Source of the DNA: an uncultured Winogradskyella sp.
GTDB lineage: Bacteria > Bacteroidota > Bacteroidia > Flavobacteriales > Flavobacteriaceae
NCBI RefSeq assembly: GCF_947496485.1
Contig: NZ_CANMCZ010000001.1
Span: forward strand, 367,596-431,595
DNA length: 64,000 nt
Reading direction: 5' to 3'
Each line of letters starts with the position of its first letter. The stretch's first letter is position 1. The notes under the pieces are model-generated. The model ran no database searches, had not been told where the DNA came from, and saw only the letters and a list, made by a program, of their open reading frames with translations. Below are positions 16,727-25,612 of the stretch, piece by piece. A program made the position numbers and the translations under genes.

Positions 16727-18340
16727 TCAATCAGTTTTAAACTTACTTTTCCACCAGTTTTCATTAGGTTGAAAACCTTCAGAAAGCACTTCCTTTCTAT
16801 TTTTTTCTAATGAAGGCCATTTTTTATTTATAGTATTAGAATATCTGCTTTGTGCTTTTAACGTATCGAATTCTGAATCTTCAGATGGAAACTTAGCGTT
16901 TACGTCTTTTAACCATAACATTAAGTTATCACTAAGATTTGTGGCTATTTCTGAATGTTTGGAAATTACATTTAATGAATCATGCTCTGTTGATGGTAGT
17001 TTATAGAGTTCTTGATGTCCATCTTCCCAATAGTGAATCAGCTTCCATCCATTTTGCTGAATAACCGAAGAAGGTTCTCCTCCTTGATTTCCATAATGTG
17101 GATAATGCCAATATATTGGTCTGTTTAGGTTTAATTTTTCACCTTTTAATAATGGCTTAAGACTTATGCCATCTATATGCTGATCTTGGTTAAGTTGTAA
17201 ATTAGCTAAATCTAAAAGTGTAGGATAAAAATCAGTTCCAATAACCGGAAAATCTGTTTTAATTCCGCTAGTATTCAACCAAGGCACCTTGATAAAAAAA
17301 GGAACTTTTATACCTCCTTCCCATTGGTAGCCTTTGCCACCTCTTAAAGGTAAATTGCTTGTCGCATAATGGTCACCAGAAGCTACCCCTCCGTTATCTG
17401 ATGTAAATATAACAATGGTGTTATCTGAAAGTCCGTTGGCCTCAAGCGCTTTTATCACAATTCCAACAGCAGCATCCATCGTTTCCACTAGACCAGCATA
17501 AATTGGATTATCTTGAACTTGACGAATGGGTAAAACGCGTTCCATTTCATAACCTGTTTCTGTAATCCCTATACTATCAGCCTTATCTCTGTATTTATTC
17601 CACTTTTCTTCTGTGGTTTCAATTGGTGCATGTACTGCGTAAAAAGACAAAAAAGCAAAAAATGTAGAATCTTTATGCTTGCCAATAAAATCTGCGGTTT
17701 CTTCAGCCAATCTTATCGTTAAGTTCTCTCCTTTATTCCTGTTCTTAAGTTTAGGGTTGTTCCAAGGTGAAAAATAACCTCCTCTTGGCGAGCCTGCCTC
17801 TATACCTGCAATATTTATATCAAAGCCGTGATTTTCTGGATAGGATCCTTCGCCTCCTAAATGCCACTTCCCTGCAAAAAAAGTCTTGTAATCTGATTGT
17901 TGAAAAGCTTCTGCAATTGTTATATCTGCTTTTGGTAATGCGTTAACATAATCGGCAGGCAACAGTTTGTCATGCCTATTTCTGCTTCTCCAATCTTCTC
18001 CCGTTTTTGCACCAATCCAATCCGTTATGCCATGTCTTGCGGTAAACTTACCCGTCATTATACTTGCTCTTGATGGGCTACAAACACGACTCGTCGCATA
18101 ACCATTTATAAACCTCGTAGATTGGTTTGCTAACTGGTCTATGTTTGGTGTTTCGTAAAAGTTACTACCTGTAATACTGAGATCGTGATAACCCAAATCA
18201 TCAACAAGAATGAATAAAATGTTTGGTTTTATCGATGTAATAACGTCTTGTTTTTTGCAATTAACTAGACCAATTAGAGCTAATAAAATACAATTTTTAA
18301 GCGAAAAAAGAGAATTAAATTTTAATGACTTTTTTAACAA
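16727..18340 (-). CDS. S1-family sulfatase lipoprotein
   Basis: A 537-residue formylglycine-dependent sulfatase. Lipobox LVNC (Cys28). The alkaline-phosphatase-like fold starts with PNILFILVDDLG (metal-binding Asp pair). Cys87 in CSPSR is the residue matured to formylglycine. FFAGKWHLGG and FTSDNGG supply further metal- and sulfate-binding residues. The S1 subfamily and the sugar position attacked are not readable, though rhamnose-3-sulfate is the obvious ulvan target. It overlaps the upstream CBM-like gene by 26 bp and is last in the four-gene operon starting at 22940. It needs the cell's sulfatase-maturating enzyme, not seen here. Confidence 0.92.
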   Translation of the reverse strand: MLKKSLKFNSLFSLKNCILLALIGLVNCKKQDVITSIKPNILFILVDDLGYHDLSITGSNFYETPNIDQLANQSTRFINGYATSRVCSPSRASIMTGKFTARHGITDWIGAKTGEDWRSRNRHDKLLPADYVNALPKADITIAEAFQQSDYKTFFAGKWHLGGEGSYPENHGFDINIAGIEAGSPRGGYFSPWNNPKLKNRNKGENLTIRLAEETADFIGKHKDSTFFAFLSFYAVHAPIETTEEKWNKYRDKADSIGITETGYEMERVLPIRQVQDNPIYAGLVETMDAAVGIVIKALEANGLSDNTIVIFTSDNGGVASGDHYATSNLPLRGGKGYQWEGGIKVPFFIKVPWLNTSGIKTDFPVIGTDFYPTLLDLANLQLNQDQHIDGISLKPLLKGEKLNLNRPIYWHYPHYGNQGGEPSSVIQQNGWKLIHYWEDGHQELYKLPSTEHDSLNVISKHSEIATNLSDNLMLWLKDVNAKFPSEDSEFDTLKAQSRYSNTINKKWPSLEKNRKEVLSEGFQPNENWWKSKFKTD

Positions 18341-19349
18341 AATGATTATTTTGATCCGTACTAGAAATAAAATAAATACCGCTTTTTAAACTACTAATAT
18401 CAACAACTTCTATGCTATTTTTCGCACTAAATTCACGAACAACCTCACCTAATATATTAGTAATAGTAAGATTTGCATTTTTAGGTATATTTCTGATTTC
18501 TAATTTTCCTGATGTTGGATTTGGGAATATTTTTACTTCTTTCTTTTCAACTGTTTCGGTAGATAACGATGCGTCATAGCACGAAGATTCTACATTATTT
18601 AAATTAAACGCTGTACCATCTGAAACATCCGTTCTACGCAATACCATTTTATCCATATAAAAGAAACTAGACCTGGCATCTACAATTACCGAATAGTTAC
18701 CTGGAGCATTAAAAGTGGCCCATATAAACCTAAATGAACTACCATCATTTGTATTAGTAACAAAACCCCAACGCTGATCGATAGGAAGGTTTACAGGGTG
18801 TCTATTCATAAAAGCTTTAAAATACCCACTTGTACTAGAACCTGCTGGACAATCTCTATCTGGGTTACTTACACAACTAGGTCTTGGCTCTAACTGAGGA
18901 GTAGCAGTTGAATTGTTTTGATTAGTAGCATAAAAGTCATCAGCTACTATGCGAAGCCATGCATCATTGTGTTCTCCTCCTGAAGTGCCGGTACCAATTC
19001 GTCCACGCCATGCAAGTCTGTAAGTACCGGGATTATTAATTTTTATATTATAAGTAATTGGAGCTCCAGTTAAAGAATTGAAAGACTGTGCTCCATCCCA
19101 ATATATATAATTTATGGTCGATCCAGGTAAATTAGGGTCAGCCTCACTACCAGTTTGCCAATTTGATCCAGAAGGTAAGATACCGGATTCCATCTCTATT
19201 GTTAACAACCCATTTTCTTCTTCAAATGGCAATATACCATCGCAGGCTGCCGTTTGAGAAAACATAAGGTTAGAAACTATTGAGAATATAAGTATTAGTT
19301 TAATCTTTATTCTATTATTATTCATAGCTACATAATTATTTAATTGCAA
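18315..19349 (-). CDS. secreted jelly-roll carbohydrate-binding-type protein with T9SS tail
   Basis: A 344-residue protein. The most likely start is the internal ATG at 19325, which gives a clean signal peptide ending NLMFSQ; the listed frame starts 8 codons earlier. One beta-sandwich domain resembling CBM6/CBM35 or malectin folds covers about residues 40-235 (LTIEMESG, NPGTYRLAWRGRIG, APGNYSVIVDARSS). A T9SS tail covers about 270-344 (FPNPTSGKLEI). No catalytic domain. It lies between GH3 and sulfatase genes in one operon (6 bp after GH3, 26-bp overlap with the sulfatase). Probably a surface or released ulvan-binding protein; binding is not demonstrated. Confidence 0.8.
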   Translation of the reverse strand: MQLNNYVAMNNNRIKIKLILIFSIVSNLMFSQTAACDGILPFEEENGLLTIEMESGILPSGSNWQTGSEADPNLPGSTINYIYWDGAQSFNSLTGAPITYNIKINNPGTYRLAWRGRIGTGTSGGEHNDAWLRIVADDFYATNQNNSTATPQLEPRPSCVSNPDRDCPAGSSTSGYFKAFMNRHPVNLPIDQRWGFVTNTNDGSSFRFIWATFNAPGNYSVIVDARSSFFYMDKMVLRRTDVSDGTAFNLNNVESSCYDASLSTETVEKKEVKIFPNPTSGKLEIRNIPKNANLTITNILGEVVREFSAKNSIEVVDISSLKSGIYFISSTDQNNHFVKKVIKI

Positions 19350-19355
19350 TTATCT

Positions 19356-21530
19356 TCATTTAACGTTGAGTGTTACTTTCAGTAAATCATTATTAACAGA
19401 AGATGTTCCAACGGAAATTGTAAACGTTCCAGGTTCCACAACTTTTTTCATGTCTTGATTTAAAATATTAAGCTCATCAAAACCTAAATTAAAGCTGACT
19501 GTTTTTGTCTCTCCTGGTTTTAAGGTGATACGTTCAAAACCTTTTAACATTTTTAAATAACGTCCAACCGAAGCAAAATCATCTCGCACATACATTTGTA
19601 CCACTTCATCTCCTTCTCTTTTTCCTGTATTTGTAACTTCTACAGAAACCGTAGTTGAACCGTCTGCATTAATTGTGGCGCTTTCAAGTTTCGGTGTACC
19701 ATACTTAAAAGTGGTATAACTCAACCCAAAACCAAATGGATATAGTGGCGATTTATCTGCATCTTTATATAAGCCTTTACCGGAACCTATAAAATCTGGT
19801 CGTTCTAAATACGTTACAGGCACCTGGCCTACATCACGAGGAAAAGACACCGTAAGCTTACCACCTGGATTGGTATCTCCAAAGATAGCATCTGCAATAG
19901 CATCGCCAGAACGCATGCCTAAATACCAAGTCTCCAGAACAGATGGAATGTTCTCTGCTATGTAATTAATTGTTAAAGGCCGTCCATTGATTAAAACCAC
20001 AATAACAGGTTTCCCTGTTTTATGGATAGCTTCAACCAATTCATTTTGAACACCATACAAATCAAGACTGGACCTGTCTGCACCTTCTCCTCCAGTTCTA
20101 CGCGAACCACCTACCACAAGCACAACAGCATCTGACTTTTTTGCGGCTGCAATAGCATCCGAAAATCCTTCTTTAGAATTACTTAAAAGATCACAGCCTT
20201 TAGCATAGTTTATTTTCACTTTGCCTTTGGTTTTGCTTGTTAAGCCTTCTAATACCGACGTATAAAATGGCGGCAATCCTGAATAACCTCCTAGTAAAGA
20301 ATAGGTGCCTTTTGCTGGTTGTTCTTCATGAGCATTAGGTCCAATTACTGCTAACGATTTAATGTTATTGATATCTAGTGGCAATAGATTATTGTCGTTT
20401 TTCAATAAAATCATAGCCTTTTTTGCCATTTCATACGAAAAGTCTTGATGCTCTTTTCTACCAGCATTTACAGTTTTGGTGTCAATCTCTTTTGGTTCTG
20501 CATCAAACAAACCCAATTTATATTTAGCAGTTAAAATACGAGCTGTTGCTTTGTCAATATACTTTATCAATTCAGGATTTTGCGTAATCGTATCCTTCAA
20601 TACATTGGTATGGTATGCTGCTAGTTTTTCATTTTTCCCTATTACTAAATCCATATCTACACCTGCTTTTAAACCTAAGATAGCTGACTTGGCTCTAGTT
20701 TCAGCAATAAAATGCATAGTTCCTAACCTCGCAACATCATTATTATCAGAAACAATAAAACCGTCAAAACCTAATTCATCTCGTAAAATATCCTTTAGTA
20801 ACCAAGTATTCATATGGTTTGGCACTCCATTATAATCTTGATGCCCTGGCATAACGGAACCTACCTTTGCTTCCTTTACTGCAGCCTCAAAGGGTGGTAA
20901 ATAAACTTCTCGCAAACGACGTTCTGACATATCACTAAAACCACCATTTATACCGCGACGGTTTTCAGGATATCCAATAAAATGCTTAGCCGTTGCAATC
21001 ACATGATTCTCGTCAAATCGCTCATCACCGGTACCTTGTAAACCCTCGATAAATGCAACACCCATTCTAGACACCAAATACGGGTCTTCACCATAAGATT
21101 CTTCAACACGACCATATCTAGGATCACCAGAAATGACATCTAAATTAGGTGAATAACAGTGCGTAACACCTAGAGTACGTGCTTCTAGTGCGGTTTGGGA
21201 AGCCATTTTTTTGATGAGATCGGGTTCCCAAGTAGAGCCACAGGCAATCGCTTGAGGATAAACCGTTGTATTACCGTAATAATCAAGAACAAGCCACATA
21301 CCGTGCAGTGCTTCTGCATACTTCATATATGGAATACCTAAACGCTCATTGGCAGGAGCATCTTGGGTCATTTCGGCAATCTTTTCATCTAAGGTCATTT
21401 TATTGATAAGGTCTTCGACTTTTTCAGCAATTTCAGCATCTTCCTTACTTTTAGTTGGCTGGTTATTTGTTTCTGATTTACAGCAGAAAAAAGTCGTTAC
21501 GACACATGCGGTTAGCAGTAATTTCTTCAT
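19356..21530 (-). CDS. GH3 glycoside hydrolase (beta-glucosidase/xylosidase type) lipoprotein
   Basis: A 724-residue enzyme with a lipobox-like start (TTFFCC, Cys16/17). Catalytic barrel with SPNLDVISGDPRYGR and ATAKHFIGYPENRRG. The nucleophile is Asp262 in FIVSDNNDV. The second alpha/beta domain (about 375-590) is followed by a fibronectin-III-like domain (about 630-724). It belongs to a different GH3 branch from the 13362 gene (SDNND versus SDCGA). Second gene of the 22940 operon, 18 bp after the GH5 gene. Likely periplasmic removal of xylose or glucose-configured units from ulvan oligomers. Confidence 0.9.
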   Translation of the reverse strand: MKKLLLTACVVTTFFCCKSETNNQPTKSKEDAEIAEKVEDLINKMTLDEKIAEMTQDAPANERLGIPYMKYAEALHGMWLVLDYYGNTTVYPQAIACGSTWEPDLIKKMASQTALEARTLGVTHCYSPNLDVISGDPRYGRVEESYGEDPYLVSRMGVAFIEGLQGTGDERFDENHVIATAKHFIGYPENRRGINGGFSDMSERRLREVYLPPFEAAVKEAKVGSVMPGHQDYNGVPNHMNTWLLKDILRDELGFDGFIVSDNNDVARLGTMHFIAETRAKSAILGLKAGVDMDLVIGKNEKLAAYHTNVLKDTITQNPELIKYIDKATARILTAKYKLGLFDAEPKEIDTKTVNAGRKEHQDFSYEMAKKAMILLKNDNNLLPLDINNIKSLAVIGPNAHEEQPAKGTYSLLGGYSGLPPFYTSVLEGLTSKTKGKVKINYAKGCDLLSNSKEGFSDAIAAAKKSDAVVLVVGGSRRTGGEGADRSSLDLYGVQNELVEAIHKTGKPVIVVLINGRPLTINYIAENIPSVLETWYLGMRSGDAIADAIFGDTNPGGKLTVSFPRDVGQVPVTYLERPDFIGSGKGLYKDADKSPLYPFGFGLSYTTFKYGTPKLESATINADGSTTVSVEVTNTGKREGDEVVQMYVRDDFASVGRYLKMLKGFERITLKPGETKTVSFNLGFDELNILNQDMKKVVEPGTFTISVGTSSVNNDLLKVTLNVK

Positions 21531-21548
21531 TTTTTATCTTTTAGTTTA

Positions 21549-22940
21549 TTAGTCAAAATTTCGTATTCCAGGTACAATTTTAATATTTAAGTTCTCTTGA
21601 TTTTTAGGCCATTTTAAAATCACTAATTTTTGAGTGTTAGCATCCCAAACAAAATTAGTTGGATCAAAATAATTTGGTGATTTATAGGTTTCTAATCCCA
21701 CATTTTTTAATGGATTATAATACATAACAATATCTGAATCTATGAGGATTGAAAATCCATCGGGATAATGCCGATTAGCGCCAACGAATATTTTTGAGGC
21801 ACCTTTGCTGTTGTCTGTTTTAATTTTCACATCAAGTGTTCGGGTCGCATGATTAAATAAAAAGGATTGAATATCGCCTGCTATAGCTTGTGGAAATGGT
21901 CTTGATATAACATCAGTTATATATTTACGTTCCACAGTACCAGCATCTGTACTATCACTAAAGATTGACCATGTTGATGGCCCACCAGGTAGAAAATGCT
22001 GCATGGTTCGGTTACCTAAAAACCAGGCTTTGATTGTGCCTACTCCCATACGATCAAAAACCTCAGCGGTTCTAATATAGAGCTCGCGATATTTTAACTG
22101 ACCTAATTTTCCTTCAATTAGTGTGTCTGTGGTTGCAAAGGTTGGAAAACCCCATTCACCTATAAGAATTGTTGCATTTAACATGTCTGATTCTTTATCA
22201 AACCGATCCATATTACGTTTGATAAAGTCAATATCGTTTTGGTATATATGTGGTGCAAAAATGATGTTCTTTCTGTTAATTGGCGACTTTATTTCTGAAT
22301 ATTGATTATTATCAATTTTATGTCCTTTATTCATAAAGATAGATTGAAACAAAATCATTTTATCGGCATTAATTTTTTGGCTTTCGTCAATTATTTTTTG
22401 ATAAAGGGGAATGAGGTATTTATTAGTTAAATCCTCATAAGAAATATCCATGGTTAACTTCCTAGGTTCATTTACAACATCGTATCCAAGCACTGAATCA
22501 TCATTTGAAAATCGATTCCAAATGACTTTCCATGCATCAATATAGGTTTTGTATTCTCCTTTTTTATTCTGCCAGAACTCCTCCCACACAAATTTATCGA
22601 CACCATAAACCGTCATTTTAAAGACTGTTTTAATACCATGGTGTCTCCCTAAAGCAACAAGGGTATCCAGTTTTTTAAGATAATTTGGTTCTAGTTTACC
22701 ATCTGGAAAATTGCTTAATTTACCTAATTCTAAACGAATGACCTGAGTATTGGCACCCATTCTTACCATTCGTGCATAGTCATCACTATTAAAAAATACT
22801 TCACCTTTATGGTCGTTTGTATTGACCACGAAACCTCTAGGAATGATATGGCGTCCTAAATCATCTCTTAGCCCGTGCTTAATTTGTGCGAAGAAAACAA
22901 AAGGCAAGCATAAGAAAAGTACAAAGTATTGGTGTTTCAT
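21549..22940 (-). CDS. GH5-family glycoside hydrolase
   Basis: A 463-residue protein with a signal peptide (to about residue 18, VFFAQ). TIM barrel with the clan GH-A catalytic pair: acid/base Glu158 in DVVNEPR and nucleophile Glu262 in ILIGEWGF. It also has the family's early LRDDLGRHIIPRGFVV and AGFEKTFAPHIY-like (FAPHIYQ) features, which recall the endoglycoceramidase-like GH5 branch. A C-terminal beta domain (about 365-463) follows. First gene of an operon with GH3, a binding protein and a sulfatase. GH5 is not a classical ulvan family, so the substrate is open. Unusually long leader (about 130 nt) with a hairpin at 23013-23046. Confidence 0.85.
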   Translation of the reverse strand: MKHQYFVLFLCLPFVFFAQIKHGLRDDLGRHIIPRGFVVNTNDHKGEVFFNSDDYARMVRMGANTQVIRLELGKLSNFPDGKLEPNYLKKLDTLVALGRHHGIKTVFKMTVYGVDKFVWEEFWQNKKGEYKTYIDAWKVIWNRFSNDDSVLGYDVVNEPRKLTMDISYEDLTNKYLIPLYQKIIDESQKINADKMILFQSIFMNKGHKIDNNQYSEIKSPINRKNIIFAPHIYQNDIDFIKRNMDRFDKESDMLNATILIGEWGFPTFATTDTLIEGKLGQLKYRELYIRTAEVFDRMGVGTIKAWFLGNRTMQHFLPGGPSTWSIFSDSTDAGTVERKYITDVISRPFPQAIAGDIQSFLFNHATRTLDVKIKTDNSKGASKIFVGANRHYPDGFSILIDSDIVMYYNPLKNVGLETYKSPNYFDPTNFVWDANTQKLVILKWPKNQENLNIKIVPGIRNFD

Positions 22941-23012
22941 ATGTCTTTATTAACTTTTAGTAGTGTATACTTTTTCTAAACTTAAATAGTTTTACTGTTA
23001 GTTGAAATATTC

Positions 23013-23046
23013 AATTAGGTCGAAAAATCACTCTTCCGACCTAATT
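23013..23046 (-). promoter_or_regulatory. leader hairpin of GH5 operon
   Basis: Perfect 10-bp inverted repeat AATTAGGTCG (23013-23022) / CGACCTAATT (23037-23046) within the roughly 130-nt predicted 5' leader. No T tract follows on either strand, so a plain terminator is unlikely; it may stabilise or regulate the mRNA. Confidence 0.5.
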
Positions 23047-23079
23047 AAATGTGACTAACTCAAATAAAAAATTATCTTT

Positions 23080-23124
23080 TAAAGGTATCTATATAAGGTA
23101 TTAACAGCATCCTGTTGTATCCTG
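23080..23124 (-). promoter_or_regulatory. PUL regulon promoter for GH5-GH3-CBM-sulfatase operon
   Basis: Plus-strand reading: TAAAGGTA (-7, 23080-23087), 21 bp, ATCCTG (23109-23114), second ATCCTG (23119-23124). Confidence 0.8.
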
Positions 23125-23164
23125 TTGGCATTATTAATACAACATATATTTTTAAGTATGCAAT

Positions 23165-23209
23165 CAGTATAGTTCAGGACAGTTAATACATACTAAATAT
23201 TTATTTTTG
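23165..23209 (+). promoter_or_regulatory. PUL regulon promoter for PL28-type gene 23227
   Basis: Distal CAGTAT (23165-23170), proximal CAGGAC (23175-23180), 21 bp, perfect TATTTTTG (-7, 23202-23209). The start codon follows about 10 nt after the expected transcript start, so the leader is short. Back to back with the GH5 promoter. Confidence 0.78.
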
Positions 23210-23226
23210 ATAAAAATATAATCTAT

Positions 23227-24183
23227 ATGCAAAAGTTAAATTATAATATCAAACTCGGATTGATTCCCCTATTGCTTGTTTTCTTAGCCTTCACTTCTTG
23301 TACCAAAGATGGACTTGGATTCTCTGAAGACGGCATTGTTTATGAAATACCAGATCCAGACTCAGATCCAGATCCTGATCCAGACCCAAATGCTGTGGTT
23401 GTGGCTGCTGATGAAGATACAAGCACAGATTTGGCTTGTCCAGCTTCAGGTGAATTTGAAAACAACACTACCAGAAATGTAGATGTAACTGACCCAGCTA
23501 ATGCAGGTGAGGTTGATGATAGAAGTTGCTACTCGGATTACTCAGAAAGTATTATTGATGGTACTACTTGGGGAATATATAATATTACTGAAGGGTCTAA
23601 TCACTGGGATGCACCAGGCACCTTACAACCTCGAATAGAACGCGCATCAACCATAGCAAACGCTAATGTAGGATCCTTTGTTAAATTTACAGCAGACTTT
23701 AGAATCCTTGAAGTAGCTGATGCAGGATCTTTTGGACAAGATGGAACTTATATAGCACAAGCTAAAGGGCAACATACAGGCGGAGGCGGTTCTCCTGACC
23801 CTGCTATATGCTTATATAGAGCACATCCTGTTTACGGTACTGGTATTAATGCTGATAAACAAGTTGCTTTTGATATTTATGCAGAACGCATCTTAGAACG
23901 TGGTGGATCAGGTAGCGGTAGAGAAGTTGTTTTTCTAAAACAAGTAGATAAAAACGAAATAGTTTCATTTGAACTAGAAGTAGGTTTTAAAGAAGACCCT
24001 AATAATTCTGGTCAAAAAATACACTATTGCAATGCTGTAATTGGAGGACAAGCCTTTAATTGGAATATTCCAGATCCAGATAGAGGAACGCAATCAAAAA
24101 TGAGATATGGTGCTTACCGTGTTAGAGGAGGTAGAGCACAAATCAGATGGGCCAATACCACACTTGAAAGAGTTAATCAATAG
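23227..24183 (+). CDS. PL28-type ulvan lyase / ulvan dehydratase-like lipoprotein
   Basis: A 318-residue lipoprotein (lipobox FTSC, Cys25) with an acidic Asp-Pro repeat linker at about 41-54, then one beta-jelly-roll domain (about 68-316). The domain is clearly homologous to the PL28 module of the 42846 gene: shared [37 protein letters not shown] and [21 protein letters not shown]28 enzymes cleave ulvan between rhamnose-3-sulfate and uronic acid. As a single-domain lipoprotein it may act on oligomers in the periplasm. In Formosa an ulvan dehydratase that makes unsaturated uronate ends has, as I recall, been reported as related to this family, so dehydratase is the main alternative. The epimerase-like gene follows after 43 bp. 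Confidence 0.78.
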   Translation: MQKLNYNIKLGLIPLLLVFLAFTSCTKDGLGFSEDGIVYEIPDPDSDPDPDPDPNAVVVAADEDTSTDLACPASGEFENNTTRNVDVTDPANAGEVDDRSCYSDYSESIIDGTTWGIYNITEGSNHWDAPGTLQPRIERASTIANANVGSFVKFTADFRILEVADAGSFGQDGTYIAQAKGQHTGGGGSPDPAICLYRAHPVYGTGINADKQVAFDIYAERILERGGSGSGREVVFLKQVDKNEIVSFELEVGFKEDPNNSGQKIHYCNAVIGGQAFNWNIPDPDRGTQSKMRYGAYRVRGGRAQIRWANTTLERVNQ

Positions 24184-24226
24184 ATTTCATTTCTTTAAAG
24201 CAAAATATAGCAACCATTAAATCATC

Positions 24227-25141
24227 ATGAAAAACAGCAGGAGAGATGCCATTAAGAAGTTTTTAATGGCACCTGTCCTGCTTTCAACTCCTGCATTGTG
24301 GAGTGCAACTACTACAGATAGAAGAACTGAATCTGCAGCTCAACGTTTGCAGTTCAGCGTTAATGCATATTCCTTTAATGACGAATTTAAAAGCGGTCAA
24401 ATGGACCTCTTTGATATGATGGAATTTGCTTCGGACATAGGTCTAAATGCAGTAGATCTGACCGCTTACTATTTTTCATCCTATCCTAAACTTCCTAAAA
24501 AATCTGAAATTTTTGCTTTAAAAAAAAGAGCCTTAGAACTTGGTCTTAATATCTCATGGACTGGTATTCGCAACAATTTTGTAACGGCAGATACAGAAGC
24601 AAGAAAAAGGGATATAAAAATGATTAAAGACTGGCTAGATATTTCATCTATCATTGGGTCTTCAATATTACGCATATTTACCGGTAGAAACCAACCTAAT
24701 GGATATACCAATGCTCAAGTAAAAACATGGTTGGTTGATGCCTTTAAAGAATGTGCTAAGCATGGTGAGGAAGTTGGTGTCATTGCCGCCTTACAGAATC
24801 ATAATGAGTTCTTATTTACGGCTGATGAAGTGATTGATATCATTGAACGCGTAGACTCTGAATGGTTCGGTCTTATTCTTGATATTTCTGGCCTTAGGAC
24901 CACGAGCGATCCTTATGCAGAGGCAGAAAAATTGGCTCCTTATGCCAATTATTGGTTTATTAAAGAGCATGTCTATTACAATCAAGTGAAAAAACCTACA
25001 GATATGAAGCAAATGGCTGCCATGATAAAGCGACACAATTTTCGTGGTTATGTTTCTTTTGAAAGCCTATCAGACGGTAATCCTAAAACTATTATTAAAG
25101 ACATGTTAGCAGAGTTTAAAATGGAATACGAAAAAAGCTAG
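24227..25141 (+). CDS. sugar phosphate isomerase/epimerase-like TIM-barrel protein with Tat signal
   Basis: A 304-residue protein. The N-terminus carries a twin-arginine-like signal (SRRDAIKKFLMAPVLL), so export of the folded protein is likely. The AP_endonuc_2/xylose-isomerase-like barrel (about 42-300) has candidate metal ligands in ALQNHNEFLF, LILDISGLR, WFIKEHVYY and YVSFESL. An exported epimerase-like protein is unlikely to act on sugar phosphates. Relatives include enzymes of 3-keto-glycoside cleavage pathways. Co-transcribed with the PL28-type gene. Specific activity unknown. Confidence 0.82.
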   Translation: MKNSRRDAIKKFLMAPVLLSTPALWSATTTDRRTESAAQRLQFSVNAYSFNDEFKSGQMDLFDMMEFASDIGLNAVDLTAYYFSSYPKLPKKSEIFALKKRALELGLNISWTGIRNNFVTADTEARKRDIKMIKDWLDISSIIGSSILRIFTGRNQPNGYTNAQVKTWLVDAFKECAKHGEEVGVIAALQNHNEFLFTADEVIDIIERVDSEWFGLILDISGLRTTSDPYAEAEKLAPYANYWFIKEHVYYNQVKKPTDMKQMAAMIKRHNFRGYVSFESLSDGNPKTIIKDMLAEFKMEYEKS

Positions 25142-25212
25142 CTTTATTAAACTGTATTTTATTCGTTTTTTATTTCTCCATAAATAGAATTATAACTTGT
25201 TTTCGCAAAATC

Positions 25213-25317
25213 CATGATGAAATTGTTTTCAATTGAAATATCCCAGAATCTGAAAGAGGGCAACAATCTGGTATAAGATATGGTCCTTTAGAATTAAAGT
25301 CCGTTGAGCAAAAATAG
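25213..25317 (+). pseudogene. remnant of a PL28 ulvan lyase gene (3' part)
   Basis: Forward frame starting at 25213 reads HDEIVFN, stop (TGA at 25234-25236), NIPESERGQQSGIRYG, then a diverged tail to TAG at 25315-25317. The intact proteins have [22 protein letters not shown] (42846 gene) and FNWNIPDPDRGTQSKMRYGAYR (23227 gene). The conserved Trp codon TGG has become TGA, and the expected RVRGGRAQ segment is lost. No start codon or upstream domain remains. It is closer to the 42846 module (SGIRYG) than to its immediate neighbour. It probably reflects an old PL28 copy lost by deletion. Confidence 0.82.
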
Positions 25318-25549
25318 ATGGGTAAACATATCATAGACTAAAGTAGAAATAGACTAAATTTTTGTTTTCTAAAAAAGATTGGGGACATTCCAACTTTTTT
25401 TTATGATCTACATTCATTTTACACTGTTTTAAATCTCATTTTTGTTTCTTTTTTAATTTCATTACACAAAGTGATAATTGAAAAGTTTGATAAAAGGAAA
25501 TGTACACAGTGCTAATTTATACAGGTCTATGTTAGCCTATTGAACAAAG

Positions 25550-25577
25550 AAGACCGAAATAATTCTATTCCGGTCTT
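25550..25577. terminator. bidirectional terminator after susD
   Basis: Stem AAGACCG (25550-25556) / CGGTCTT (25571-25577), extendable by four pairs with one mismatch. It lies between the plus-strand epimerase-like unit and the minus-strand end of susD, so it can serve both. Confidence 0.75.
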
Positions 25578-25612
25578 AAATACTATAAACAATATCCAAA
25601 TCAGTCTAAATC

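Larger units (their letters stand above)
25142..25612. other. gene-free interval between epimerase-like gene and susD
   Basis: A 471-bp AT-rich stretch. It holds a decayed PL28 fragment (25213-25317) and a hairpin terminator (25550-25577). Between 25318 and 25549 I see no open frame with coding character, no regulon box and no RNA gene. Confidence 0.7.
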
